NCBI GenBank assembly: GCA_002999035.1
Contig: CP027241.1
Span: 124,001 to 188,000 of the forward strand
From: Lachnospiraceae bacterium oral taxon 500
GTDB lineage: Bacteria > Bacillota > Clostridia > Lachnospirales > Vallitaleaceae
DNA length: 64,000 nt
Reading direction: 5' to 3'
Shown here: positions 1 to 8,274 of the stretch, one piece after another
How positions within the stretch are numbered: the first letter of the stretch is position 1
Layout: every line of letters begins with the position of its first letter
Made by a program: the position numbers and the translations under genes
Notes under the pieces: generated by a model
What the model saw: only the letters and a program-made list of their open reading frames with translations
The model's database searches: none
Told to the model about the DNA's origin: nothing

Positions 1-59
1 TTTTTTTCAATCCACATTAAAAATTGATTCAACTTGCTTTGTTTTTTTGATGTTTCCAT
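1..59 (-). CDS. N-terminus of a gene that leaves the window
   Basis: On the minus strand an ATG at 57-59 follows a strong AGGAGG ribosome site (about 65-72). The frame stays open to the window edge and gives METSKKQSKLNQFLMWIEK. The spacing and strand make it the next gene of the fdrA operon. The LNxFLxWIEK start resembles the beginning of AbgT-family (p-aminobenzoyl-glutamate) transporters, but 19 residues are too few to be sure. The presence of a gene is well supported; its identity is only a guess. Confidence 0.6.
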   Translation of the reverse strand, partial: METSKKQSKLNQFLMWIEK

Positions 60-223
60 AGATATCCCTCCTTTGAAGGTTATTAACCAACTTTCCGCAA
101 GTTTTGCTTTCCCGCACCTGTTAAGCGTAACTCAGCTTCCCCGGCCGGCCATTGCAGAAAAACCGCTGCCTTAAGGCTGATGGCACTTTCATGGGAAAGC
201 TGAGTCATTCGTTTACCAATCAG
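60..223 (-). other. Structured leader between two operon genes
   Basis: This 164-base gap precedes the partial gene at the left edge. Arms ACTCAGCTTCCC (130-141) and GGGAAAGCTGAGT (193-205) are complementary apart from one bulged base. They enclose about 50 bases with a GGCCGGCC block. No run of T follows on the minus strand, so it is not an ordinary terminator. It could be a processing or regulatory hairpin. I do not recognise a known riboswitch. Confidence 0.4.
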
Positions 224-733
224 TTACTTAATTACGCCTTCCATTAATAGCGAGATTTGAGAAATAATCGCCGAAAAAATAAAGGTTCCAAAAAATACAG
301 CCAAACTGACAATTACAATCTTCCAAGACATCTTCTTTAAAACCGGCAAATCTTTTCCCAAAGCCAGCCCCGCATATGCCAAGGTCGGTGTTCCCAGAGC
401 GGCAAATTGAATAACTTTGGTTTTTTCTACAATCCACTCGTTACCGGGAAAAATAGGAGAAGACATAATTACTCCAATAATACCCAGCCATAAAACGGGT
501 GAAAGCTTTTTACAATACGGTAAGCTGGCAATAAGATAGCCGATGGCCGCGATCCCGAAAATAACCAAGCAGCCTTCCAGCGACTGCCAAAAACTTAATG
601 GCTCCAGTCCCTTTTTGACATGCGTTTGAATCAAATTTCCAATCGCGGTCAAAACCGCGGCTAAAAATATAATACCTACTCCATTTAAAAACTTTTTTGT
701 TTCAAATACTTTTGTCTTATCAACGTTTTCCAT
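224..733 (-). CDS. Small integral membrane protein, DUF3100 partner
   Basis: This 169-residue protein is very hydrophobic, with about five predicted membrane helices (roughly residues 18-35, 52-70, 80-95, 107-125 and 137-160). It starts 11 bases after the DUF3100 gene ends, so the two are surely co-transcribed. The pair may form one two-part membrane carrier for a substrate or product of the FdrA pathway; that is inferred from context only. I do not recognise a named family. Confidence 0.7.
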   Translation of the reverse strand: MENVDKTKVFETKKFLNGVGIIFLAAVLTAIGNLIQTHVKKGLEPLSFWQSLEGCLVIFGIAAIGYLIASLPYCKKLSPVLWLGIIGVIMSSPIFPGNEWIVEKTKVIQFAALGTPTLAYAGLALGKDLPVLKKMSWKIVIVSLAVFFGTFIFSAIISQISLLMEGVIK

Positions 734-744
734 TAAAATCCCCC

Positions 745-1524
745 CTATTTAGCTTTCCTTAGCTTGTTTAACTTTTCATACAGCCACGATGTCAACGGCA
801 AGGTGATTAACATATTGACATAAACAGCCAGCACATTCACAATTAAGTTTGAGGTGTTCATGTAACCTGTAACTTTCTCTATCAAAGCAGTGTCCGTATA
901 AGCGGAAGAAATAACTTCCAAAGCAGCCGTTGACATACTCATACTGCTGTTGCCCGCTGCCAACCCCAGTGCCAAGGGATGAAAAATATTCATATTGACA
1001 ATCACCGAGGTAAAAATACTGGTCCAAAGCGCACCCAGTACGGTTCCCACAATAAAAACTCCCATGACGCCATGACCTTCTTCCGAGTTTAGACCGTATT
1101 TTTCAGCAACAATTGCCACCTGCGGCTCCCGACCCAAGGAATATGTTGCACCCACCGACTCGCGCTTTAATCCCAGCAGCATAGCCACCGGTAAACCTAA
1201 TAGAAATGTTCCCGACAAATGCCCCGCCGCCTGCAGCATTACAGTGCCTTTAGCAGCCATAATCGCGCCCAGCTGCGGTCCCACGCCCAAGCCTACTTTC
1301 ACAAGCAGGATTGCCAACGCAATCGGGAAAATGGTACTTGCATGGTCCATATCTTGACCTGATAAAACCTTTAATTTAGGCCAACTTAAAATACCGCCCA
1401 TAACCGTCGCATAGAGAATTGGCATCAGTACCAGAATTCCGATTCTGCGAATGCCAATTAACTCACTGATAATTACAATTACAAGAGTTAGTATATGAAT
1501 TTTGTAGTTTTTTAATGCTTCCAT
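745..1524 (-). CDS. DUF3100 family membrane protein (probable transporter)
   Basis: The 259-residue protein opens with a hydrophobic stretch containing SELIGIRRIGILVLMPILYA and has seven or more likely membrane segments. This layout matches DUF3100 proteins, which are uncharacterised and often lie beside amidohydrolase or carbamoyltransferase genes. It starts 12 bases after the DUF1116 gene ends, so it belongs to the fdrA operon. Transport of a purine breakdown product such as an oxamate- or allantoin-like compound is a reasonable inference, not shown by the sequence. Confidence 0.75.
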   Translation of the reverse strand: MEALKNYKIHILTLVIVIISELIGIRRIGILVLMPILYATVMGGILSWPKLKVLSGQDMDHASTIFPIALAILLVKVGLGVGPQLGAIMAAKGTVMLQAAGHLSGTFLLGLPVAMLLGLKRESVGATYSLGREPQVAIVAEKYGLNSEEGHGVMGVFIVGTVLGALWTSIFTSVIVNMNIFHPLALGLAAGNSSMSMSTAALEVISSAYTDTALIEKVTGYMNTSNLIVNVLAVYVNMLITLPLTSWLYEKLNKLRKAK

Positions 1525-1536
1525 AAAATCACCTCT

Positions 1537-2778
1537 CTATTTATGATCGACTAAATATTGGGCAGCCTGCTCAAAGCATTCCATCGGCGCTTTAACCAAT
1601 CCGGCCCCTACCTGCCCCACACCCGGGTCTTTATGGGCAATTCCGGTTGTAATTATCGGCGCTATTCCCTTTTTTAAGACCTTAACGATATCAATTCCTG
1701 TCGGTGAACCTTTGAAATCAAGGTTTGGGATTTTTAGAAATGTGCTTTCCGTTGTAGTTATTTCATACATTTCATTCGTAATTCTTACGCCGTCCGCATA
1801 AGTTCCGCCGATGAACTGAACAATTGCCGGTGCGGCAGCCAGCGAAAACCCGCCCAGACCAAAAGTTTCTGTAATACAGCTGTCACCGATATCACCCGCT
1901 GCGTCCTTTTCCGTAAATCCCGGAAAATACAGACCCTCCGGCACATTCACCGGTGCGACAAACCATTGGTCTTTGATACCGCTTAATTTAATGCCGAAAT
2001 CCGTTCCGTTTCTGGCCATAACCGCAACAATCGTACTGCCTTTTACATCACTGTTCATAATCGCATCCGAAATTGTTTTCATGGTCGCCATAACCAGATT
2101 CACATTAAACATATCAATATTTTCAATGTGCTCGCATACTTTAAAAACATCTTCCTTATTGTACGACGATAATACCAGATACTTTGCTAATTCATTTAAA
2201 AATAACGAAGTAGATGCCTTATTGCGGTTGTGATTATCGTCGCCCATTTGCAAAGCTTGGGTTACTATCGACCGAATGTCAATCCCACCGGACCGTTCAA
2301 TCGCTTCTTTTAAAATGGGGTACATAACATCCTTAATCCAATGCAGCCTCTTGATTACATTTTCGCCGTATGCTCCAAATCTTAACGCCTTTCCCGCACC
2401 TTCATTGATATTGGAAAAAGCGACATTGCCATATGTCTTGTTTTTAACAATGAAGACCGGGTAATTGGAAGTAATAATCCCGGCCATCGGACCGACAGTC
2501 TGATGATCATGATTGGGTGCGAACTCAATCTTTCCGCTTTCAATTAAGCGAACGGCCTCTTCTTCATCGGCTGCTTTCCCTTCATAAATCAGTGCACCGA
2601 TCACGGCCCCTTTCATCGGTCCGCACATTCTGTCCCAAGTAATTGGCGGACCGGCATGAAGCACCAGATTTTCATGCATTCCCGGAATTACATCTTTGGC
2701 CAGCCCCATGCCCACGATTTCGACTTCCGAGCTATTGATTATTTCAATAACTTTTTCATTGGCTTCTTTCCTTTTCAT
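1537..2778 (-). CDS. ylbE: DUF1116 (YlbE/AllG-like) protein, main chain
   Basis: A 413-residue DUF1116 protein; the diagnostic block HAGPPITW lies at residues 41-48, followed by MCGPMKGA. In enterobacteria the homologue YlbE sits beside FdrA and is reported as one subunit of oxamate carbamoyltransferase, which releases carbamoyl phosphate at the end of allantoin breakdown. Here the chain starts straight at the core domain. The usual N-terminal module (NVGL...HVDWRPP-like) is missing and instead appears as a separate ORF immediately upstream (2782-2958), with only 3 bases between its stop and this ATG. Confidence 0.88.
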   Translation of the reverse strand: MKRKEANEKVIEIINSSEVEIVGMGLAKDVIPGMHENLVLHAGPPITWDRMCGPMKGAVIGALIYEGKAADEEEAVRLIESGKIEFAPNHDHQTVGPMAGIITSNYPVFIVKNKTYGNVAFSNINEGAGKALRFGAYGENVIKRLHWIKDVMYPILKEAIERSGGIDIRSIVTQALQMGDDNHNRNKASTSLFLNELAKYLVLSSYNKEDVFKVCEHIENIDMFNVNLVMATMKTISDAIMNSDVKGSTIVAVMARNGTDFGIKLSGIKDQWFVAPVNVPEGLYFPGFTEKDAAGDIGDSCITETFGLGGFSLAAAPAIVQFIGGTYADGVRITNEMYEITTTESTFLKIPNLDFKGSPTGIDIVKVLKKGIAPIITTGIAHKDPGVGQVGAGLVKAPMECFEQAAQYLVDHK

Positions 2779-2781
2779 TGA

Positions 2782-2958
2782 TTAGTCCTCCTCGTCGTCT
2801 TCTAATAATGCCTTTAATAAACTTTGAGCTTTCTCACTAATCATCGGAGCCTTCCACGCAACATGAACTGCGTCTACTTTTTGCTCCGTCAGGTCGTCAT
2901 AAAATACTTCCAGCCCTACGTTAACTACATGTAAGCTTGATTTGAAAATATCACTCAT
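2782..2958 (-). CDS. Detached N-terminal module of DUF1116 protein (58 aa)
   Basis: A short ORF with an ATG at 2956-2958, a GAGG ribosome site and a TAA at 2782-2784. Its translation contains VNVGLEVFYDDL followed by VDAVHVAWKAP. This matches the pattern that opens full-length DUF1116 proteins (NVGL..F...L...G..V.HVDWRPP). The neighbouring DUF1116 gene lacks that region, so this looks like a split-off domain translated as its own small subunit. The acidic end EDDEED is its own. It lies 10 bases after fdrA and 3 bases before the DUF1116 ATG. Confidence 0.8.
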   Translation of the reverse strand: MSDIFKSSLHVVNVGLEVFYDDLTEQKVDAVHVAWKAPMISEKAQSLLKALLEDDEED

Positions 2959-2968
2959 TTTCCCTACC

Positions 2969-4453
2969 TCATTTCTTTAATAGTCTTTTGGCCTGTGTGA
3001 GCATATCGATATTACTTTCAAAAACTATTACCCCCGCCTCTTCCAATTCTTTTTTTACTTTATTATAATCCTGCGGGTCTTTATAGGTTCCGCAAATACA
3101 GGCCAAAACCAGCGCCTCGACTTTCTCCGCCGCTTGACTTAACAGCTTAATCACGGTTGACTGCGGCTCTTTATTTGAACCGTATCCCAATACGAAGTCA
3201 AGCAAAATAAGGGTACTCTTCTTTTGGGCCAGCGCCATTTTAAATAATTCATTTCGGAAAGAAGGGTCAATCATCGGATGCGCACGTCCCTGTGTAAAGC
3301 GGTCATCACCCAAATCCAAAACCAAATCATCAGCTAATGCTTCAATTTCTTCTTCCAATAAATTATCTTTCAAATTAGACTTCAAGCCAGGTATCACGCT
3401 TTTCAGTTCATAATACGCTTCATAAGCCAAAGTTCCGCCTGTATATAACCCAATGACATTTTCCGGATAAAAGTTTTTAACCTCCGGCACAGTTTCCGGT
3501 TTATCCTCATAAGTAATACCGGATGCTTTCACCGCGGCAATTGCCGCTTCCTTTAAACTACAGGAAAACTTGATTTTATCACTTGAGACTCCGCTGCCGC
3601 CAATAAAGTTAATAATAAGGGGTTTAGAGATATTTTTATTTATATACTCCAAGATATCTTCGACAATTTCCGGAGCCGGCGGCTTGGAAATCAGAGTAAT
3701 CACCCGGGTTTTATCATCATCCTGCAAAAGCTTTAATGCGTATTTGGTCATAATCCCTTTTACGTCTTTGGATAAATCCCGGCCGCCCGTACCAATGACT
3801 TGCGAAAGACCGCCGCCGAACTTGTCAATCAGCGTCATTACTTCTTGGCATCCCGTCCCTGAGGCAGCAACAATTCCAATGTTTCCCGGCGTTACTACAT
3901 TAGAAAAGCAAATCGGAACGCCGTTAATATGCGCCGTCCCGCAATCCGGCCCCATCAGCAGCAAGTCTTTTTTGACCGCCATTTCTTTCAGCCGGATCTC
4001 ATCCTGCACACTCACGTTATCACTAAAGAGCATGACATTCAGACCTTCCTTCAGCGCGTTTTGAACTTCAGCCGCCGCATACTCGCCGGGAACCGAAATA
4101 ATACAAAAGTTTGAAGCCGGATAGTTTTTAACCGCTGTTTCAATCGAAAGCGGTTTTAAAGCAGTATCGCCATCGCTTGCCACACTCTTATTTAATTCAC
4201 CATCAATTACTTCCAGCGCTTTTTGAATTGTCGCCTCCGAGTCTGCTTTAAGCCCAATAATTAAATCTGTTTTAGAAGCGCACGCCGCCTCGTCGGTTAA
4301 CAGTCCGTTCCGCTTCAGTGTATCTTTATTTAAATCTGTGCCCATTACTACCGCTACACTTGAAACTCCGTCAACTTCCGCTACTTTGTTGGTAACCAAC
4401 ATGAGTTTAACGGAGTCATAATACAATCCTTTTTTAATAGTTGTTTGAATCAT
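2969..4453 (-). CDS. fdrA: FdrA family protein (succinyl-CoA synthetase alpha-like; AllF)
   Basis: The 494-residue protein resembles the succinyl-CoA ligase alpha subunit: GPDCGTA at residues 168-174, the glycine-rich IVAASGTGCQEV at 194-205, then VIGTGGRDLS. FdrA homologues next to YlbE form part of the oxamate carbamoyltransferase used in anaerobic allantoin degradation. The usual third subunit (DUF2877, YlbF/AllH) and a carbamate kinase are not in the window, but the operon continues past the left edge. The start is supported by the ribosome site GAGGAGAGG just upstream. It is the first gene of its operon. Confidence 0.9.
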   Translation of the reverse strand: MIQTTIKKGLYYDSVKLMLVTNKVAEVDGVSSVAVVMGTDLNKDTLKRNGLLTDEAACASKTDLIIGLKADSEATIQKALEVIDGELNKSVASDGDTALKPLSIETAVKNYPASNFCIISVPGEYAAAEVQNALKEGLNVMLFSDNVSVQDEIRLKEMAVKKDLLLMGPDCGTAHINGVPICFSNVVTPGNIGIVAASGTGCQEVMTLIDKFGGGLSQVIGTGGRDLSKDVKGIMTKYALKLLQDDDKTRVITLISKPPAPEIVEDILEYINKNISKPLIINFIGGSGVSSDKIKFSCSLKEAAIAAVKASGITYEDKPETVPEVKNFYPENVIGLYTGGTLAYEAYYELKSVIPGLKSNLKDNLLEEEIEALADDLVLDLGDDRFTQGRAHPMIDPSFRNELFKMALAQKKSTLILLDFVLGYGSNKEPQSTVIKLLSQAAEKVEALVLACICGTYKDPQDYNKVKKELEEAGVIVFESNIDMLTQAKRLLKK

Positions 4454-4554
4454 ATTCCTCTCCTCGGTATTATAATTTTTAGTAACGCAGTTTAAACCAC
4501 TATTTCAGCTGTACATAATAATCCTTTTTCCGCCAAGCGGTATCTTGTGTTTAA

Positions 4555-4583
4555 ATGATACTCTAAATTTTTATTTTTGTCAA
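4555..4583 (-). promoter_or_regulatory. Promoter of the fdrA operon
   Basis: Read on the minus strand, TTGACA (4583-4578) and TATCAT (4560-4555) are 17 bases apart, a near-consensus sigma-A promoter about 100 bases before fdrA. The leader holds a small CCGC-CAA-GCGG hairpin near 4531-4541 that could be an operator. The rest of the 4454-4826 gap is AT-rich, with no ORF. Confidence 0.75.
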
Positions 4584-4747
4584 TATTTTATATAGAATTT
4601 TTTCAACTTTTTTAATATATTTGTCTATTTTTGATTAAGTATATCGCTTTCTTTTTTCTCGTTTTTCCGTTAGACGAAATTGCTTTTATTCTCTAATCTA
4701 ATTTAAGCCCCCTTATATGACTTCCCATTCTTCCCCAAACTTCTTAC

Positions 4748-4776
4748 TTGATTCCTTATCAAAATAATGATATAAT
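4748..4776 (+). promoter_or_regulatory. Promoter of the 11-mer-repeat protein gene
   Basis: TTGATT at 4748-4753 and a perfect TATAAT at 4771-4776 with a 17-base spacer. It lies 50 bases before the ATG at 4827, which has a strong AGGAGG at 4815-4820. Confidence 0.75.
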
Positions 4777-4826
4777 AAAAAAAGTATCAGAAATATAAGT
4801 ATTAAGGACGCTATAGGAGGTAAGAT

Positions 4827-5348
4827 ATGAAACTGTTAGATCGTGTTTTAGGAAATAGCAATGATTATAATCTTGAATATTTAAATGAACTTTTAGCCAG
4901 AATTGCACCGAAGGAAAAAGAAATCATCGTCAAGCAAAAAAAGAATTACGGCTGGGCAATCGCACTGGGTGCAGTGGCGGTTACGGCTGCTGCCGGTTAT
5001 GCCTGCTATAAGCTTTTTATCGAGAAAAAAGATAAATATGATGATTTTGAGGATTTTGATGATTTCGAAGACGACTTTGATTTTGACGATGATGAGTTGG
5101 AAGCTTATTTAGCCGAAAAAAGAGAAGAAGCCGGCGAAAAAGTCGAAGGAATCAAAGATACCGTCAAGACTAAGGCGGAAGAAGTCAAAGATGCTGCCAA
5201 AACTAAGACGGAAGAAGTCAAAGATACCGTCAAAACTAAGACGGAAGAAGTCAAAGATGCCGTCAAAGAAAAAGCCGAAGAAGTCAAAGACAAGGCGGAG
5301 GCCGTTGCCGATAAGGTAAAAGAAGCCGCTCAGGAGTTGAAAAAGTAA
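4827..5348 (+). CDS. Membrane-anchored protein with LEA-like 11-residue repeats
   Basis: A 173-residue protein in three parts: an N-terminal 40 residues; one membrane helix (about 42-60); and a very acidic linker (DDFEDFDDFEDDFDFDDDE). About five tandem 11-residue repeats of the form KDxxKxKxEEV follow, to the end. Such amphipathic 11-mers are typical of LEA group 3 and YtxH-like stress proteins and form long helices. The DNA behind them is a 33-base tandem repeat, so copy number may vary between strains. It is a single gene with its own promoter. A surface or stress role is an inference. Confidence 0.8.
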   Translation: MKLLDRVLGNSNDYNLEYLNELLARIAPKEKEIIVKQKKNYGWAIALGAVAVTAAAGYACYKLFIEKKDKYDDFEDFDDFEDDFDFDDDELEAYLAEKREEAGEKVEGIKDTVKTKAEEVKDAAKTKTEEVKDTVKTKTEEVKDAVKEKAEEVKDKAEAVADKVKEAAQELKK

Positions 5349-5420
5349 AGACTGAAAAGCTGCCAAAAAAGCGCGGCTGCGATTCGTTTGCATAAGCAGA
5401 TCGGCGCCGAACATAAAGAG

Positions 5421-5515
5421 GCTGTTGCATAATGAAAGATTTTTCCGGGATATGGTTGTGTTCAAAACTCTCCTATCTTTTGCGTTAAAAATCTTGACAT
5501 GCGGCAGCTTTTTTT
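5421..5515. repeat. Long imperfect inverted repeat with T-tract (IS-end-like)
   Basis: The arms at 5421-5444 (GCTGTTGCATAATGAAAG...) and 5487-5508 (AAAAATCTTGACATGCGGCAGC) pair over about 20 positions and are followed by TTTTTTT (5509-5515). It could end transcription of the upstream gene. GGCTGTTGCA is also a common terminus of insertion sequences in Bacillota, so a decayed element end is possible. The rest of the 5349-5680 gap holds no ORF that looks real. Confidence 0.45.
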
Positions 5516-5680
5516 GAGAAAATTACCGGCAGCATCAAAATACTGTCCAGTCAGCTAAATATCATCTTGTGTTGAAAGTTCTGCCCTATCAACCCGAAAA
5601 GCCCATTGAACAGTCAGACTCTTCCCGCCAGTGGCTGAACAAAGAAACCTAAAACCTTAAAGAAAGTACGAGAAACAAAC

Positions 5681-7057
5681 ATGAAAAAAGGCGAAGAATT
5701 TACCGGCTTAGTTTTACGGGCCGATTTTCCCAATAAAGGACGGGTTCAGACCGACGAAGGTATCGTTACGGTCAAAAACGCCATCCCCGGCCAAGTCATT
5801 CGAGGCAGAATCCAAAAAAAGAAAAGCGGTGCCTATGAAGGCATTTGGCTGGAAACACTGCAGCCGGCTGCCGAGGAAAGGCCGGCTCTCTGCCCCGTTT
5901 TCGGGCAATGCGGCGGCTGCACTTATCAGCTTCTGCCCTACTCCCTGCAATTAGCCCAGAAAACGGAACAAGTCCGGCTGCTTTTGACGTCCGTGAACGC
6001 CGAAGCACTTTTAACCGAAATCGTTCCCAGTCCGTCCGAACTGACTTACCGCAATAAAATGGAATACTCCTTCGGCAACGAATATCTGGACGGCGAATTG
6101 ACCCTGGGACTGCATAAAAGAGGCAGCAGTTATGATATTACGCCGGCAGCCGAGTGCGTCTTGGTGCCGGAGGATTTTAACCGAATTGTCCGGCTGACGC
6201 AGGATTTTTTCCGGCAAAAAGGCTGCTCTTTTTATCATATCCGCCGCCGAACCGGATTTTTGCGTTATTTGATCCTGCGGCACGGTCAGGCAACCGGCGA
6301 ACTGATGATCAATCTGGTAACTAGCTCGCAATGCGAACCGGTATCGACCGCCAGCCTGCTGCAGGAATGGCAAAAGGAGCTTGAGCGCTTAGCGCCGCAG
6401 CTGGATAATCGAATTGTCTCAGTTTTACATACGCTGTCTGACAGCCCATCTGACGCAGTTAAGCCGGAGCAGGTCACACTGCTTTGCGGCCGTGAGTATT
6501 ATGAGGAAATGCTTTTGGGGCTACGTTTTAAGGTTTCGCCCTTCTCTTTTTTTCAAACCAATACAGGGGGCGCCGAACGGCTTTATCAGACCGTAACCGA
6601 ATGGCTTGGCTCAGTCAGCGGCAAAACTATTTTCGACCTTTATTCGGGTACCGGCACAATTACCCAAATTGTTTCCCAGGTAGCAAAACAGGCCATCGGC
6701 GTGGAAATTGTGGAAGAGGCGGTTGCAGCCGCCAGAGAAAATGCCGAACGCAACGGTTTGACCAATTGCCGTTTTATTGCCGGCGATGTGCTGAAAGTCA
6801 TTGACGACCTGACTGAACGGCCGGATATTTTGGTGCTGGATCCGCCCCGGGACGGCATTCATCCCAAGGCATTGCCGAAAATTATCGGCTTCGGCGCAGA
6901 AAAAATCATTTACATCAGCTGCAAGCCGACCTCTTTGGTCAGAGATTTGGCGATTTTTCAGGAACATGGCTACCAGATGGAAAAGATTAAATGTGTTGAT
7001 ATGTTCCCGCAGACAGGGCATGTGGAGACCGTTTGCTTGCTATCAAGAAAACCTTGA
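5681..7057 (+). CDS. rlmD: 23S rRNA (uracil-5-)-methyltransferase, RlmD/RlmCD type
   Basis: A 458-residue TrmA/RlmD-family enzyme that transfers a methyl group from S-adenosylmethionine to C5 of a uridine in 23S rRNA. It has an N-terminal TRAM-like domain (about 5-60) and iron-sulfur cysteines C71, C77 and C80, with a fourth likely near 159. The SAM loop is LYSGTGTI, followed by DPPRDG (387-392) and the catalytic SCKP cysteine C414. It ends at GHVETVCLLSRKP, without the longer C-terminal extension many clostridial homologues carry. A related extension lies alone at 8275-8646. The ribosome site is weak. Confidence 0.9.
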   Translation: MKKGEEFTGLVLRADFPNKGRVQTDEGIVTVKNAIPGQVIRGRIQKKKSGAYEGIWLETLQPAAEERPALCPVFGQCGGCTYQLLPYSLQLAQKTEQVRLLLTSVNAEALLTEIVPSPSELTYRNKMEYSFGNEYLDGELTLGLHKRGSSYDITPAAECVLVPEDFNRIVRLTQDFFRQKGCSFYHIRRRTGFLRYLILRHGQATGELMINLVTSSQCEPVSTASLLQEWQKELERLAPQLDNRIVSVLHTLSDSPSDAVKPEQVTLLCGREYYEEMLLGLRFKVSPFSFFQTNTGGAERLYQTVTEWLGSVSGKTIFDLYSGTGTITQIVSQVAKQAIGVEIVEEAVAAARENAERNGLTNCRFIAGDVLKVIDDLTERPDILVLDPPRDGIHPKALPKIIGFGAEKIIYISCKPTSLVRDLAIFQEHGYQMEKIKCVDMFPQTGHVETVCLLSRKP

Positions 7058-7146
7058 TTTTATTCAGCTGCGGGGGAATTTCGGAAATTTCGCGGGTGCA
7101 GATCCCGCCCTCTGCAATAGCAGTATAAAGCAGAAAGGAGGACACA

Positions 7147-8205
7147 ATGAATAAATTTGAAATTCGAAAACTGAGTAGTGATAAAACTATGGACGACTAT
7201 GACGTTTTTATTGATGGAAAAGTATTTTCACAGATATTAAACGAACAGAAAAAAGTTTCACTTCCAGAAAATAATCTGGAAACATTTGATGATTTGTGTT
7301 TTGCCTGGTCAAAAGGTTTAGATTTCTGGGGTGATGTAAGATTTGTATGGAATCTTATAAATCGAAAGAAGGCTATTGTACCAATTTTGATGTGTCCTGA
7401 TGATTTGGATTTTTCTTGTGTTGTTCTTGTGGTTGAGGTTGAAAAAACAGAAAATACTATTATTTGGAAAAGAGCAGGATATGTATGTGAGGAAGATTAC
7501 AACTTAGATGAAGAAAAGCAGAAAGGCATACTATATACTGAACATTATTCGGATAGAGATTGGGAAAAATATGGCGATAATATAGCTCTGGCAAAAGTTG
7601 ATAGTGATGAGTGGCTACAGTGGATTGTCGAAAACTGGGATGAAGAAGTATTCCGAAGATTAATGAATTATACACTGCCGAAGTATGAAATAGCTGGAAA
7701 TATAATATGGTTTGCTGATTTAGAATTTGTATTTGATTCATATCAATATGAAATGGTAATAGATGAATATTGGAAACGTCAGACCTTGTTAGAACTTAAT
7801 TGCTATACAGATAGAACAATGACATTTACAGATTGTGTGAAAATGATTAAGAAATTAACTCGCGATGGAGAAGAAAAATATGAGGAACATTTAAAAGATT
7901 ATAGGGAGGTTCTTCTTCATGTATATGCCAGTGATGAAGTGGGTAGCCGATTGTTTGAGCTTTTGCAGAAAAACGAAGATGTATTATTAATTGAAATCTA
8001 TTGTAAAGTGATTGAGTTGATGTGGAAGTATGGAACGGATGAAGTAGTTAATGTGGTAGATGTGACACTTCTTGAACGATTGTCAGACGATGTTACTGTT
8101 TGGAATCGACTAGGTGAGCATATTTCTGTAGAGTTTAAGGAATATATAAATAATGATTTGCTTAGATCGAATGTTGCAATGTGTGGGGTTCTACCAATGA
8201 AATAA
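7147..8205 (+). CDS. Unknown AT-rich accessory protein (352 aa)
   Basis: A soluble, acidic 352-residue protein with a strong GGAGG (7137-7141) before the ATG. No signal peptide or membrane helix is seen. The first 200 residues are rich in Trp, Asp and Glu; the last 120 look like an alpha-helical repeat fold (CVKMIKKLTRDGEEKYEEHL...). That two-part look reminds me of immunity proteins of polymorphic toxins, but I cannot name a family. Codon use is much more AT-rich than in the rlmD gene before it, consistent with recent acquisition. Confidence 0.6.
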   Translation: MNKFEIRKLSSDKTMDDYDVFIDGKVFSQILNEQKKVSLPENNLETFDDLCFAWSKGLDFWGDVRFVWNLINRKKAIVPILMCPDDLDFSCVVLVVEVEKTENTIIWKRAGYVCEEDYNLDEEKQKGILYTEHYSDRDWEKYGDNIALAKVDSDEWLQWIVENWDEEVFRRLMNYTLPKYEIAGNIIWFADLEFVFDSYQYEMVIDEYWKRQTLLELNCYTDRTMTFTDCVKMIKKLTRDGEEKYEEHLKDYREVLLHVYASDEVGSRLFELLQKNEDVLLIEIYCKVIELMWKYGTDEVVNVVDVTLLERLSDDVTVWNRLGEHISVEFKEYINNDLLRSNVAMCGVLPMK

Positions 8206-8237
8206 CTAATAGTAACATTGGTTAGAACAAAACTACC

Positions 8238-8269
8238 TTTTTTACCCCCTAAACCAAGGGGGTAAAAAA
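8238..8269. repeat. Perfect 12-bp hairpin
   Basis: TTTTTTACCCCC (8238-8249) pairs perfectly with GGGGGTAAAAAA (8258-8269) across an 8-base loop. It lies between the unknown gene and the RlmD tail fragment, and may be a terminator or mark an insertion junction. Confidence 0.55.
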
Positions 8270-8274
8270 TTAAA

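Noticed and set aside
4469-4474. TATAAT just upstream of fdrA
   Set aside because: Too close to the start codon and ribosome site, with no -35; the promoter at 4555-4583 is far better.
5105-5465. Long minus-strand ORFs opposite the 11-mer-repeat gene
   Set aside because: They are antisense readings of the repeats, of low complexity, with no ribosome site.
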